Source: Rubrobacter sp. (GTDB lineage Bacteria; Actinomycetota; Rubrobacteria; Rubrobacterales; Rubrobacteraceae). Taken from it: a stretch of DNA of 36,957 bases. Positions 1-8,185 of the stretch are shown here, in pieces (the stretch's first letter is position 1; the number at the start of each line of letters is the position of its first letter). The stretch is taken from positions 1 to 36,957 of the forward strand of contig JACCWD010000079.1 in assembly GCA_013697825.1 (NCBI GenBank), in the 5' to 3' direction. A program made the position numbers and the translations under genes. The notes beneath the pieces were generated by a model. It saw only the letters and a list, made by a program, of their open reading frames with translations. It ran no database searches and was not told the origin of the DNA.

Positions 1-61
1 AGCGGGCTGCATACTCTTCGAGTGGGCCGGGGGCGGGGTCGGCGGGCAAGCGTTTGGTCAT
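1..61 (-). mobile_element. IS701-like transposase, N-terminal fragment (cut by window edge)
   Basis: The minus strand reads an ATG at 61 and about 20 codons before the window ends. The peptide begins MTKRLPADPAPGPLEEYAAR. From memory, the DPAPGPLEEYA stretch matches the N-terminus of IS701-type DDE transposases common in actinobacteria and Chloroflexi; no search was possible. A very good ribosome-binding site (GAGGAGGGG) lies about 10 nt upstream of the ATG. The rest of the gene, including the catalytic residues, is outside the window. Positions 62-223, between this start and the sulfatase gene, should contain the terminal inverted repeat of the element, but I could not define it with only one end in view. 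Confidence 0.5.
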
Positions 62-223
62 GACGGCATCCCCTCCTCGCCGCCATTGGAACACGGAGAC
101 GATCCCTCGTCAACAAACTACCGCTAGGAACCCATCGGACGCGGGATTTTGCGAACGGGGCGGGCGCGGCGAACTTTCGACACGAAAGCTGACGGCTGAT
201 CGCTGGCGGCGCGGCGAAGCCGC

Positions 224-2164
224 TTACGAATTGTGCTCGTCGTAGATCGCCCGTACGCGGGCTTGCCATTCGAGGAGCTCGTAGCGTTTCTCGCGGATCT
301 CCTCGTCGTCCTTTCCGTCCACGATGTCGTTCTCTTCGAGGGGGTCTTCCGAGAGGTCGAATGACTCTTCGGCCTTGTTCGAGAAGTGGTATATGTACTT
401 GTCGTCGCCGTCAATGAGCGACATGCATCGGTTCTCCGTCCAGCAACTCACCTTTATGGGGCCGTCTTCGATGGGCCGGGCGAGCGACTGTCCGTGGTAG
501 TCGTCGTTCTCGATGCCGAAGCCGAGGAGGTCGGCGGTCGTCTGGAGGACGGACATGTTCTGGACTGGCTCCTCGATGGTCTCCCCGTACTCGAAGCGGC
601 GAGGGTCGTGGAAGAGGAGGGGTATCTTTATGCCTTCGTTGTATATCGTGTTGTCGTGCTGGAAGAGTTCGTGCTCCCCGAAGCCCTCGCCGTGGTCGGC
701 CATGACGACGAAGACCGTGTCCTCGTAAAGCCCCATGTCCTTGTATTGGTCGAAGAGGTTTTCGAGGAAGCGATCCTGATACGCCACCGTGTTCATGTAT
801 TTGTTCGTGAGCGGGTCGTCCACATAGTCCTCGGTCTCGAAGTCCGAGGGAACATTGTAGTCATGGTGGGCCGTGACGGTGAGGTAGCTCGCCATGAACG
901 GCTTGTCGCGGTGATCCTCGAGCCACTCCCGGCTCGGCTCGAGCATGACGTCGTCCTCGTAGCCGAAGTAGTTCACTTCCTCATAGCCGTCCCGGGGAAG
1001 CTCTTCGAGGGGATAGAACTCGTCGTAGCCGAAGTTCTCGATGAGCTCCGGGCGACGCTCGAATTCCTGCGTGGCCGACTGGAAGAACGCGCTCTCGTAT
1101 CCTTGCTCGCCGAGGAGTTCGGGGAGGCACTTCGCCGGGATGGCGCCCGGCTCCGACTCGGTCATGTTCGTGTCCAAAGGAGGCTCGACGCCGCAATGGG
1201 CCGCGACCATGGACTTCGACGTGTGCGGAACCACCGCGTATGCGTTCTCGGCGAAGAGGCTTTCCTCCGAAAGCTCGTCCATGAACGGGGTCGTCTCCAG
1301 TTCCGGATTGTACGGGGTCGTCGCGCTCGCCCGCGACGATTCGAGGAAGACGAACACGACGTTTCGTTTCTCGGTGTCCTCCGTCTCGGCGAACTCCGCG
1401 TCGGTCGGGAGGTCTTCGGGGGAGATGCTCGCGGCGATCTCCTCGGAGTCCACGTTCGCCGAACTCGCCGAGGCGAACTCGGTCATGAAGAGGTTCACGA
1501 TGGCGTCGCGGGAAAAATTATTGCTCGCTCCCGTTACGCTCGGAAGCGCCGAGAGAAGCACGAAGAGGCCCGAAACGAAACACACCGCCGCCGCTCCTCC
1601 ATATCCGCCCGTCACCGAGCCCCTCGTCCACGAGGGGACGTGCCAGTCGCCGCGGGCGAGGCGGGTTACGATGGCCGGTCCGGCGACACCGTAGAAAAGC
1701 ACGAGTGAGATGAGGAGCCAGTGGAGCACGTTCATCTCCGAGGCGATGATCCCTTGAATCTCGCCGAACGACGTGAAGGTTAGCGAGATCATGGTGTAGT
1801 CGAGCGGGGAGCCGGTCGTCTGGAAATAGAAGTGCGACGACGTGGTGAGGATCATCATGAGGATGCACGAGAAGTGGAAGAGGAAGGTCAAAACCCCCCT
1901 GAATCCCCCGCTGCGAACCACGGCGAAAAGGCCGATCCAAAGCGCGGCGAACCCGGCGTTGAAAAGGATGTCCGAGCGGATCTGGTCGAGGAAGCCGATG
2001 GGGCCGGGCATCTCGACCTGCGCGGAGATGCGAAGCACTTTAAGCGCGATGTTGTATACGGCGAGCGGGGCGAGGAGGCTGAGAAGATACACCCAGTCCC
2101 TCCGGCCAAGGATCATGCGTAACTGCGACGAAACACTCGCCTTTATGGATTTTATGGATGTCAT
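224..2164 (-). CDS. Membrane-anchored sulfatase / LtaS-like alkaline-phosphatase superfamily protein
   Basis: The protein has an N-terminal membrane part with about five hydrophobic segments in the first 210 residues. An extracellular domain of the sulfatase / lipoteichoic-acid-synthase fold follows. The metal-site start is NVVFVFLESSRA (about residues 268-279), the probable nucleophile region is PHTSKS (313-318) and the second metal motif is DHGEGFGEH (490-498). The nucleophile is Thr/Ser rather than the Cys-x-Pro-x-Arg of formylglycine sulfatases, so a phosphotransferase or phosphoglycerol-transfer role on envelope lipids or glycans is more likely than sulfate ester cleavage. The ATG at 2164 was chosen because GGAG lies 6 nt upstream; a longer TTG start at 2197 and an ATG at 2179 lack a clear site. 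The substrate cannot be told from sequence. Confidence 0.85.
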   Translation of the reverse strand: MTSIKSIKASVSSQLRMILGRRDWVYLLSLLAPLAVYNIALKVLRISAQVEMPGPIGFLDQIRSDILFNAGFAALWIGLFAVVRSGGFRGVLTFLFHFSCILMMILTTSSHFYFQTTGSPLDYTMISLTFTSFGEIQGIIASEMNVLHWLLISLVLFYGVAGPAIVTRLARGDWHVPSWTRGSVTGGYGGAAAVCFVSGLFVLLSALPSVTGASNNFSRDAIVNLFMTEFASASSANVDSEEIAASISPEDLPTDAEFAETEDTEKRNVVFVFLESSRASATTPYNPELETTPFMDELSEESLFAENAYAVVPHTSKSMVAAHCGVEPPLDTNMTESEPGAIPAKCLPELLGEQGYESAFFQSATQEFERRPELIENFGYDEFYPLEELPRDGYEEVNYFGYEDDVMLEPSREWLEDHRDKPFMASYLTVTAHHDYNVPSDFETEDYVDDPLTNKYMNTVAYQDRFLENLFDQYKDMGLYEDTVFVVMADHGEGFGEHELFQHDNTIYNEGIKIPLLFHDPRRFEYGETIEEPVQNMSVLQTTADLLGFGIENDDYHGQSLARPIEDGPIKVSCWTENRCMSLIDGDDKYIYHFSNKAEESFDLSEDPLEENDIVDGKDDEEIREKRYELLEWQARVRAIYDEHNS

Positions 2165-2291
2165 CCGATTCTCCGCCATGACACGCGATTTTAACAAACT
2201 TTTAAAATGTGGCCGCGAAACACAATAATACTTCGGAAGGCGTTCCGTTCGCTAAAATCGCACCGTCTTTTTGTCGAAACGGGGGTGGACG

Positions 2292-2826
2292 ATGGGTTCT
2301 TTTGGCGAGGCGGCTTCTTTTCTCGCGTCTCTTACGGACGAGGAGCGCGAAGCGTTCTCCCGCCACTCCGGCGTCCCCCCTCCCGGAAGACCCCGAAGGC
2401 ATCGAGGCCGCGCTCGAAGCCCACGCGACGGGGAGCCTCGCCGAACTCTTCGCCACGACGGGCGCGATGGCCGGAACAACCCGCGACATGGATTTCGCCT
2501 TCTTCATAGGCGAGGCCGCGCTCGACATGGCCGAGGTTCCGGAGGAGCGTCAACTCGCCCACGTGTGCCTCGCCCAAACCCACTTTCGCGTTCGCAAAGA
2601 CCCGGAGCATCTCGCCGCCTTCGAGGGTCATTGCGAGAAGGCCATCGAACTCGGGGCGGCGGGGACGTTTTGCTATGAGCGGCTCGCCACGCTTTACGAG
2701 TACCGCAAGGAATATGGGCGGGCCGCCGAAGTCAGCCGAAAAGCTGTGGAGGCATTGTCGGGGGACGAGCGTTCGGTCGGGAGGTTTCGGGAGCGGCTCG
2801 GGCGCGTTGAGAAGAGATTGGGTTGA
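2292..2826 (+). CDS. Helical-repeat (TPR-like) hypothetical protein with apparent frameshift
   Basis: Two good coding frames abut. From the ATG at 2292 the frame reads MGSFGEAASFLASLTDEER to SRHSGV with strong GC at third positions. From about 2375 the next frame takes over (PLPEDPEGIEAALEAHATGS) and continues to the stop at 2824-2826. The switch occurs at a run of six C residues (about 2375-2381). The joined product would be about 177 residues, alanine-rich and alpha-helical. The C-terminal half (FCYERLATLYEYRKEYGRAA) looks like a tetratricopeptide repeat. Function is unknown. Either the reading frame is broken in this strain or one base of the C-run was miscalled. In the downstream frame alone there is no well-placed start before the Met at 2467. 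Confidence 0.55.
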
Positions 2827-2853
2827 GGCGCAAACGGAGCGGGGAATATGCTT

Positions 2854-2859
2854 TAGAAT
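2854..2859 (+). promoter_or_regulatory. Candidate -10 box (TAGAAT) for acs
   Basis: TAGAAT matches the sigma-70 type -10 consensus in five of six positions and sits in the gap between the preceding stop and acetyl-CoA synthetase. It would give a leader of about 70 nt ending in the strong AAGGAGG site before the ATG at 2935. No convincing -35 box is placed 16-18 nt upstream, so this is only a candidate. Confidence 0.3.
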
Positions 2860-2934
2860 GGCGAACGTTGGCGTAAATGGGAAACGCGCCGAACCATGCC
2901 GCACATGCATTGGCAGCGCGAGAAGGAGGAGTGG

Positions 2935-4866
2935 ATGACCGACGAGCAAACGACACCGAAGGCTTATGATCCCCCGAAGGAGTTCGTCTCTCAAGCGAAC
3001 GTGAGCGATGCTTCCATATACGAGGAGGCGGAGAAGGACTACGAAGGTTTCTGGGCCGAGCGGGCTAGAGAGCTCCACTGGTTCAAGGAATGGGACAAAG
3101 TCCTCGAATGGAACCCGCCCGAGGCCGAGTGGTTCGTCGGCGGGAAGACGAACGTCGCCTACAACTGCCTCGACTATCAGGTCGAGCAGGGGCGTGGCGA
3201 CAAGACCGCCATACTCTGGGAGAGCGACGAGCCGGGGGAGGGGCGCACCCTCACGTATTCCGAGCTTCTCGCCGAGGTTCAGAAATTCGCCAACGTCCTC
3301 AAAGGACTCGGCGTGGAGAAGGGCGACGCGGTCGCTATATACATGCCCATGATCCCCGAGCTTCCGGTCGCGATGCTCGCGTGCGCCCGCATCGGCGCTC
3401 CGCACTCCATCGTCTTCGGGGCGTTCTCCGCCGACTCCCTGCGCGACCGCATCAACGACTGCGAAGCGAAGGTTCTCGTGACGGCGGACTTCGGCCCCCG
3501 CGGCGGCAAGAACACGCCGCTCAAAGGCAACGCCGACGAGGCGCTCGCGGACACGCCCTCCATCGCGAGCACGGTCGTGGTCAGGCGCACCGGCGACGAC
3601 GTGGAGATGACCGAGGGCCGCGACCTCTTCTATGACGAGCTCATGAAAGACGCCGACTCCGAGTGTCCCGCCGAGGAGATGGACTCCGAGGATATTCTCT
3701 TCATCCTCTATTCGTCCGGCTCGACGGGGAAGCCGAAGGGAATCGTCCACACCACGGGCGGATACCTCACGCAGGTCAAGGCCACGACGAAGTGGGTCTT
3801 CGATCTCAAGGAGGACGACATTTTCTGGTGCCAGGCCGACATCGGCTGGGTCACCGGGCATTCGTACCTCGTGTACGGGCCTCTCTCCAACGGGGCGACG
3901 ACGGTGCAATTCGAGGGGACGCCGAGCTATCCCGGCCCCGACCGCCACTGGGATCTTATCGAGCGGCACGGGGTGACGATTTATTATTCCGCGCCGACGG
4001 TCATCCGGGCGTTCATGAAGCAGGGGACCGAGCCGCTCGAGAAGCACGACCTTTCATCTTTGCGCCTCCTCGGGACGGTCGGGGAGCCGATCAACCCTCG
4101 GGCGTGGGAGTGGTACCACGACAACGTCGGCAAGGGGAATTGCCCCATCGTGGACACGTGGTGGCAGACGGAGACAGGGGGGATCATGATCACGCCCCTC
4201 CCCGGTCTCACCACGACCAAACCCGGCAGCGCAACCCGTCCGTTTCCCGGAATCTTCGTGGACATCTACGACGACGAGGACAATCCCATCGAGGGCGCGG
4301 GCAAGGGGAACCTCGTCATCACGAGGCCGTGGCCGGGGATGCTCCGCACGATTTACAAAGACCCGAAGCGTTTCCGTGAGACGTATTGGGATAGGCTCGG
4401 GGACAAATACTTCGTCGAGGACGGGGCCGAGCGCGACGAGGATGGTTTTTACACGATCACCGGCCGCATCGACGACGTGATGAACGTCTCGGGCCACCGC
4501 ATCGGCACGATGGAGGTCGAGAGCGCGCTCGTCTCCCACAAAGCCGTCGCCGAGGCGGCAGCCATCGGGCGCGAGGATGAGGACAAAGGGCAAGCCATCG
4601 TCGCCTACGTCATCCTCGAAGGCGACCGCGAAGGCTCCGACGAGCTCATCCAGGAACTCAACCAGCAAGTTCGGAAGGGCATCGGCCCGCACGCGAGGCC
4701 CGAGGAGATCATCTTCACCCCCGACCTCCCGAAGACGCGGAGCGGCAAAATTATGCGCCGCGTCCTCCGAGGCGTCGCCGAAGGCGAGAGCGACCTCGGA
4801 GACACCTCGACCCTCGCCGACCCGTCCGTGGTGGACGACCTTCAGGCGGCCCGCGGACGAAACTAG
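2935..4866 (+). CDS. acs: Acetyl-CoA synthetase (AMP-forming)
   Basis: The product (643 aa, the usual length) converts acetate, ATP and CoA to acetyl-CoA, AMP and pyrophosphate via an acetyl-adenylate, in the cytoplasm. The N-terminal ACS domain is followed by the AMP-binding P-loop [18 protein letters not shown] (about residue 258 on), the WWQTETGG substrate-pocket segment, and the C-terminal hinge [20 protein letters not shown] (about 507-526). Lys605 in RSGKIMRR is the position that is reversibly acetylated in this family. The ATG at 2935 was chosen because AAGGAGG lies 5 nt upstream; an in-frame ATG at 2896 has no such site. A Rho-independent terminator follows, so the gene is probably monocistronic. 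Confidence 0.96.
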   Translation: MTDEQTTPKAYDPPKEFVSQANVSDASIYEEAEKDYEGFWAERARELHWFKEWDKVLEWNPPEAEWFVGGKTNVAYNCLDYQVEQGRGDKTAILWESDEPGEGRTLTYSELLAEVQKFANVLKGLGVEKGDAVAIYMPMIPELPVAMLACARIGAPHSIVFGAFSADSLRDRINDCEAKVLVTADFGPRGGKNTPLKGNADEALADTPSIASTVVVRRTGDDVEMTEGRDLFYDELMKDADSECPAEEMDSEDILFILYSSGSTGKPKGIVHTTGGYLTQVKATTKWVFDLKEDDIFWCQADIGWVTGHSYLVYGPLSNGATTVQFEGTPSYPGPDRHWDLIERHGVTIYYSAPTVIRAFMKQGTEPLEKHDLSSLRLLGTVGEPINPRAWEWYHDNVGKGNCPIVDTWWQTETGGIMITPLPGLTTTKPGSATRPFPGIFVDIYDDEDNPIEGAGKGNLVITRPWPGMLRTIYKDPKRFRETYWDRLGDKYFVEDGAERDEDGFYTITGRIDDVMNVSGHRIGTMEVESALVSHKAVAEAAAIGREDEDKGQAIVAYVILEGDREGSDELIQELNQQVRKGIGPHARPEEIIFTPDLPKTRSGKIMRRVLRGVAEGESDLGDTSTLADPSVVDDLQAARGRN

Positions 4867-4892
4867 AAGCGCGAAACGAAACTACGAATCAT

Positions 4893-4921
4893 GCCGGGAG
4901 GCGCCGCCCTCCCGGCTTTTT
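4893..4921 (+). terminator. Rho-independent terminator after acs
   Basis: A 9-bp perfect GC-rich stem (GCCGGGAGG / CCTCCCGGC) with a 6-nt loop is followed directly by five T residues. It starts 26 nt after the acs stop codon. Confidence 0.85.
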
Positions 4922-4935
4922 GATGGGAGGGGGCT

Positions 4936-5361
4936 TTGGACGAAGAGCGAAACTGGAAGACCATAGACTGGAACGAACTCGATTTCCTGAAATGGCCGGG
5001 CCTCGAACTCATCGAAGCGAAAGACGGATATTCGAAGATGGAACTCGCCGTCGAGGATCATCATCGGGGCGGGGGCGGCTCCCCCGAGACGGTGAACGGC
5101 GGCATCATAAGCTATATGTTCGACGCGATGTGCGGCGCGGCGGTCTCCTCGACGTGGGACGAAAGCATAATCGGACAGGCGACCATGACGCTCAATGTTC
5201 AGTTCCTCTCCGCGCTGAACGCGAAGGAGAAAGTCCGGGGCGAAGCCCGCGTAACCCGGCGTGGCGGAACCGTCGCCTACGTAGAGGGAATAGTCTTCGA
5301 CGACGACGGCGAAGTCGGGGCGTCGTGCGTCGGGATTTTCAAGTTATTCAAACGGAGGTGA
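4936..5361 (+). CDS. PaaI-family hotdog-fold thioesterase
   Basis: The protein is 141 residues, the normal length for single-domain hotdog thioesterases that hydrolyse acyl-CoA thioesters. The fold signature is visible: the GGIISYMFDAMCGAA segment (about residues 56-70, the central helix with the catalytic Asp) followed by TMTLNVQFLSAL and the C-terminal strands GTVAYVEGIVFDDDGEV. It starts with TTG at 4936, supported by GGGAGGGGG about 3 nt upstream. It sits behind the acs terminator, so it either has its own promoter or depends on read-through. Substrate is unknown; a phenylacetyl-CoA or general housekeeping acyl-CoA role is possible. Confidence 0.82.
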   Translation: MDEERNWKTIDWNELDFLKWPGLELIEAKDGYSKMELAVEDHHRGGGGSPETVNGGIISYMFDAMCGAAVSSTWDESIIGQATMTLNVQFLSALNAKEKVRGEARVTRRGGTVAYVEGIVFDDDGEVGASCVGIFKLFKRR

Positions 5362-5387
5362 GAGGCGGTTTGCGAAAGCGAACCTTG

Positions 5388-5660
5388 TCATCCCGGAAGC
5401 TCGAGAACATCGCCGGGGCGGATTGTGTATCCGTCGAGTCTGTTTTCGATCCGTATCTCCTCGACCTTCACCCTCGGGTCTTCGGTGGATGGATAATTCT
5501 CCACCGCGACCTCCCATAAAGTGTCGCCGGGGCGGATGGTATGGAGTTCGGTTTCGGACTCGGCGTCGGCTCCGGTGGCAGCGTGGAGGAAGAAGGCGAG
5601 GGCGGCGATCGCCACGACGGCTCCGGCTCTTCTTCTTCGGTACTTTTCGGAAGTTCTCAC
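5388..5660 (-). CDS. Small membrane-anchored LysM-domain protein
   Basis: From a GTG at 5660 the product is 90 residues: a basic start (RTSEKYRRRR), one transmembrane or signal segment (AGAVVAIAALAFFLHAATG, about residues 12-30) and a LysM domain (HTIRPGDTLWEVAVENYP to IRPGDVLELP) that binds N-acetylglucosamine-containing cell-wall glycans. In-frame codons extend upstream to 5876, but the added residues look non-coding and the GTG places the basic patch and helix as expected. No Shine-Dalgarno site precedes the GTG; instead a weak -10-like TATCTT (5667-5672) ends 6 nt before it, consistent with a leaderless message. Converges with the thioesterase gene. Confidence 0.72.
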   Translation of the reverse strand: MRTSEKYRRRRAGAVVAIAALAFFLHAATGADAESETELHTIRPGDTLWEVAVENYPSTEDPRVKVEEIRIENRLDGYTIRPGDVLELPG

Positions 5661-5722
5661 CCCGGAAAGATACCGACGATCGCCCGGTTTCCAACGGGGA
5701 ATTCGGCCACAACGAGAAACTT

Positions 5723-5753
5723 TTGAGGCGGCTAAACCGTATAGATATATAGT
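5723..5753 (+). promoter_or_regulatory. AT-rich promoter region for the metallopeptidase
   Basis: An unusually AT-rich stretch lies between divergent genes. A possible -35 TTGAGG (5723-5728) and -10 TATAGT (5748-5753) are 19 nt apart, and a TAAAAT at 5753-5758 is an alternative -10. It precedes the clear AGGAGGT ribosome-binding site at 5784-5790. Exact boxes are uncertain. Confidence 0.35.
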
Positions 5754-5794
5754 AAAATACATCCCGAACCACGATTTCAAATTAGGAGGTACAC

Positions 5795-6466
5795 ATGGGA
5801 TTTGGCGGATACATTTTAGTGATGATTTTGGGTATGGCGATCTCGGGGGTAGCCGCCCTTTGGGTAAGGAGATCATACTCGAAATACTCGAAGCAAATGA
5901 GCAATTCCGGGATGACCGGGGCGCAGACCGCGCGCATGATCCTCGACCGGAATGGCCTCACGAACGTCCGCGTCGAGCCGGTGGCCGGAACGCTCACCGA
6001 CCACTACGACCCCGGCGCGAAGGTCGTGCGCCTTTCGGAGGACAACTTCTCGAAGAACTCGGTGGCGGGCGTGAGCGTCGCGGCGCATGAGGTCGGACAC
6101 GCGATTCAGGACGCTTCGGGATATGTGCCGATGAAGCTCCGATCGGGGCTTGTGCCGATCGCGAACATCAGCTCGCAGCTCTGGATGCCTTTGTTCATGC
6201 TCGGTGTATTCGGGTTGGGGACATTCTTTATCGAGCTTGCGGTGGTTCTTTTCCTCGGGGTTCTCGCGTTCCATGTCGTCACGCTCCCGGTCGAGATAAA
6301 CGCCTCGACCCGCGCCTACGGCATGCTCACGAACTACGGCGTCCTCTCGCACAACGAGGCGGGCGGCACGAAGCGCGTCCTCTCGGCGGCGGCGTTCACG
6401 TACATCGCGGCGGCTCTCACTTCGCTTCTCACGCTTCTTTACCTTTTGCTCCTCAGCCAGGAATAA
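5795..6466 (+). CDS. YugP-like integral-membrane zinc metallopeptidase
   Basis: The product is 223 residues and belongs to the YugP-type neutral zinc metallopeptidases. An N-terminal membrane helix (about 5-24) is followed by a cytoplasmic or peripheral loop, then the zinc motif HEVGH at residues 98-102 (His98 and His102 as ligands, Glu99 as catalytic base). Three further hydrophobic segments lie around 125-160 and 200-220. Another family-typical segment is the SGLVPIANISSQLW region after the metal site. The start is fixed by AGGAGGT 4 nt before the ATG. Physiological substrates of this family are unknown. It is followed by a strong terminator and appears to be a single-gene unit. Confidence 0.88.
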   Translation: MGFGGYILVMILGMAISGVAALWVRRSYSKYSKQMSNSGMTGAQTARMILDRNGLTNVRVEPVAGTLTDHYDPGAKVVRLSEDNFSKNSVAGVSVAAHEVGHAIQDASGYVPMKLRSGLVPIANISSQLWMPLFMLGVFGLGTFFIELAVVLFLGVLAFHVVTLPVEINASTRAYGMLTNYGVLSHNEAGGTKRVLSAAAFTYIAAALTSLLTLLYLLLLSQE

Positions 6467-6491
6467 CGGACGGCGGAGATCCCGGTCGTCG

Positions 6492-6521
6492 GGCGGGGTC
6501 TTCGGGCCTCGCCTCTTTTTT
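6492..6521 (+). terminator. Rho-independent terminator with UUCG tetraloop
   Basis: The stem GGCGGGGTC / GGCCTCGCC (9 bp, two G-U pairs) closes a TTCG tetraloop and is followed by TCTTTTTT. It lies 25 nt after the metallopeptidase stop. Confidence 0.85.
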
Positions 6522-6558
6522 ATGCCGTTCCCGCCCGGCGGGGGGAAAGCTCAAGTTG

Positions 6559-6564
6559 TAGAAT
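6559..6564 (+). promoter_or_regulatory. -10 box (TAGAAT) 7 nt before a start codon: leaderless candidate
   Basis: TAGAAT ends 7 nt upstream of the ATG at 6572, and no ribosome-binding site lies between. Transcription would start at or next to the A of the ATG. No clear -35 element is visible. Confidence 0.45.
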
Positions 6565-6571
6565 ATCCGCT

Positions 6572-7195
6572 ATGGAAGATGTGCCTCGCATAAGCCATCG
6601 GAAGAGGCGGCTCCGCTCGACCGACGAGCCGCAGCCGTGGGAGCCGCGCCACATGAAGCTCTCCGGCGTTCGACTCGCCGAGTCCGTCGGCGGGAAGCCC
6701 GACGAGAGGCGCAACGTAACCCTCGGGGTCATAAACCATTTATGGAGGTCGCCCGTCCCGTTCCTCGCGTTTTATCCGCCCGAGGGCGTGAAGGTCACCG
6801 AGAACCGTTTTTATTCGCCCGCGCCGCCGAGGCTCGTGGACGACGCCGAGTATCTCGTCGGTGTCGAGGCGCATAAAGAAAGGTTCGCCAAAGACCTTCT
6901 CGACGCCATGATCCCGTCCGGGAGCCTCAAAGGGTATTTCGAGGTTCCGACCGACGAGGGATGGAAAATGTCCCTCGACCTCGTCGAGGGCCGCCTCGAG
7001 CTCTCCGACCCGTGGGGGATGGAGTCGGAGGCGAGCCTCGCCGGGGACATCGCGCCGTTCGTGTGGGCGTACCGGCATAGTGGGTTTTGCATCGTGACGT
7101 TGTACGACAAGGACATAGACGCGCTTCGGGATGACCTCCTCTTCGTCGCAAAGCGCGAGGGGGTTTCGCTCAAATGGCGCGAGAAGGCTGCGTAA
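6572..7195 (+). CDS. Hypothetical protein, unrecognised
   Basis: A 207-residue soluble protein with no membrane segment or motif I can assign. Its first 40 residues are basic and polar; the rest alternates strand-like and helical segments. Examples are VTLGVINHLWRSPVPFLAFYP, the aspartate-rich GWKMSLDLVEGRLELSDPWG and the C-terminal FCIVTLYDKDIDALRDDLLF. Third-position GC and clean boundaries support real coding. It stands alone behind a terminator and before the Crp/Fnr regulator. The ATG at 6572 has no Shine-Dalgarno site but a -10 box 7 nt upstream. Confidence 0.72.
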   Translation: MEDVPRISHRKRRLRSTDEPQPWEPRHMKLSGVRLAESVGGKPDERRNVTLGVINHLWRSPVPFLAFYPPEGVKVTENRFYSPAPPRLVDDAEYLVGVEAHKERFAKDLLDAMIPSGSLKGYFEVPTDEGWKMSLDLVEGRLELSDPWGMESEASLAGDIAPFVWAYRHSGFCIVTLYDKDIDALRDDLLFVAKREGVSLKWREKAA

Positions 7196-7227
7196 AGGCT
7201 TTCTCCTCCGGGCAAGTATCTTCGATG

Positions 7228-7233
7228 TAAAAT
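7228..7233 (+). promoter_or_regulatory. Candidate -10 box (TAAAAT) for the Crp/Fnr gene
   Basis: TAAAAT lies in the 87-nt gap upstream of the regulator and would give a leader of roughly 43 nt that contains the hairpin at 7244-7272. No good -35 match was found. Confidence 0.35.
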
Positions 7234-7243
7234 AGGTCGCGCC

Positions 7244-7272
7244 CGCGGGAGCTGCGGGAGCGGTATCCCGCG
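7244..7272 (+). promoter_or_regulatory. Leader hairpin with two alternative pairings before the Crp/Fnr gene
   Basis: CGCGGGA (7244-7250) pairs perfectly with TCCCGCG (7266-7272). A second copy, GCGGGA (7254-7259), can pair with the same TCCCGC with a 6-nt loop. The two pairings exclude each other. The structure ends 10 nt before the proposed ATG and is not followed by a T tract, so an effect on translation or message stability is more likely than termination. Confidence 0.4.
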
Positions 7273-7282
7273 AAAATTTGGG

Positions 7283-8041
7283 ATGAGTATTCAGGACGAG
7301 AGGCGGATGGCGATGCTCAAGCATGACACTGGAGGTTTCGCGGCGACCGGGCCGCCCGACGGCTTCGACATCGAGGACTTCGAGCGGGCCGGGCTAAGGA
7401 CGGTCGAGAGGAAGTTCAAGCCGAAGGACACCATCTTCACCCCCGGAGACCGCGACGACCAGCTTTATTTCGTCGCGTCCGGCATCATACGACTCTACAA
7501 AATCTACGGTGACTATAAAGAAGCGACCATCGCCCTCCTCAAAGACGGCGGGATGTTCGGCAAGATAAGCCTCGTCGAGGGCCGCTGGCAAGACGTGTTC
7601 GCCGAGGCCGTCACCGAGGCGAAGGTCGCGAGCATCCAGAAAGCCTCTATTGAGCAAGTCATAAAGACCCGCCCCGAGTTCGCCCTCAAACTTTTCTCGT
7701 CGCTCTCCGAACGCCTCCGCCAGTCCGACGAGGTCATAGAAAGCCTCCTCCACCGCGAAGTCTCGACCCGCCTCGCCACGCTCCTCCTCAACCTCGGCGA
7801 CCGCTTCGGCGAGGGGAATGGCGGCGATGGCATCGAGCTCGACGTGCGCCTCACCCACCAGGATCTCGCGAACATGATCGCCTCGACGCGCGAGGCCGTC
7901 TCGAAGGTGATGAGCGAGTTCCAGCGCGAAGGCCACATCGAGGCGAAGAACCGCAAAATCCTGATCCGGAACCGGGAAGCCCTCTCGGAGTGCGCCTCCG
8001 GCCCCTCCGGCCTGTACGCCGACGGGCAGATCTCGATCTAA
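7283..8041 (+). CDS. Crp/Fnr-family transcriptional regulator
   Basis: The product (252 aa) has an N-terminal cyclic-nucleotide-binding-type beta-barrel (about residues 30-145, with TIFTPGDRDDQLYFVASGII and GGMFGKISLVEG in the loop positions). A dimerisation helix follows, then a C-terminal Crp-type winged helix (about 175-240) with recognition segment DLANMIASTREAVSKVMSEF. There are no Cys residues in the N-terminal region that would hold an Fnr iron-sulfur cluster, so it is more Crp-like; ligand not known. The start is uncertain: ATG 7283, or the ATGs at 7307 and 7313, which have GAGAGG nearby. It converges with the LPG-synthase-like gene. Confidence 0.9.
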   Translation: MSIQDERRMAMLKHDTGGFAATGPPDGFDIEDFERAGLRTVERKFKPKDTIFTPGDRDDQLYFVASGIIRLYKIYGDYKEATIALLKDGGMFGKISLVEGRWQDVFAEAVTEAKVASIQKASIEQVIKTRPEFALKLFSSLSERLRQSDEVIESLLHREVSTRLATLLLNLGDRFGEGNGGDGIELDVRLTHQDLANMIASTREAVSKVMSEFQREGHIEAKNRKILIRNREALSECASGPSGLYADGQISI

Positions 8042-8185
8042 AGCGCTCCGCCGAAGCCGAATCGCGGCGAACGTGCTTTCCCCTCCACAATGCGGGATTT
8101 CAGACTCGGGCGCCGGCTTCATCACAACCATCTCCATCCCCGAAAAACCCGTAAAGCGCGGGCGCGCTTCGCCGAAGGCGAGCCG

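Noticed and set aside
386-1708. Long plus-strand open frame (440 codons) opposite the sulfatase gene
   Set aside because: It is valine/arginine/leucine-rich with no domain, is the mirror of the real gene's codon bias, and has no ribosome site. GC-rich DNA produces such antisense frames routinely.
2332-4047. Long minus-strand open frame opposite acetyl-CoA synthetase
   Set aside because: It spans two unrelated genes antisense, has no recognisable protein and a composition typical of an antisense shadow.
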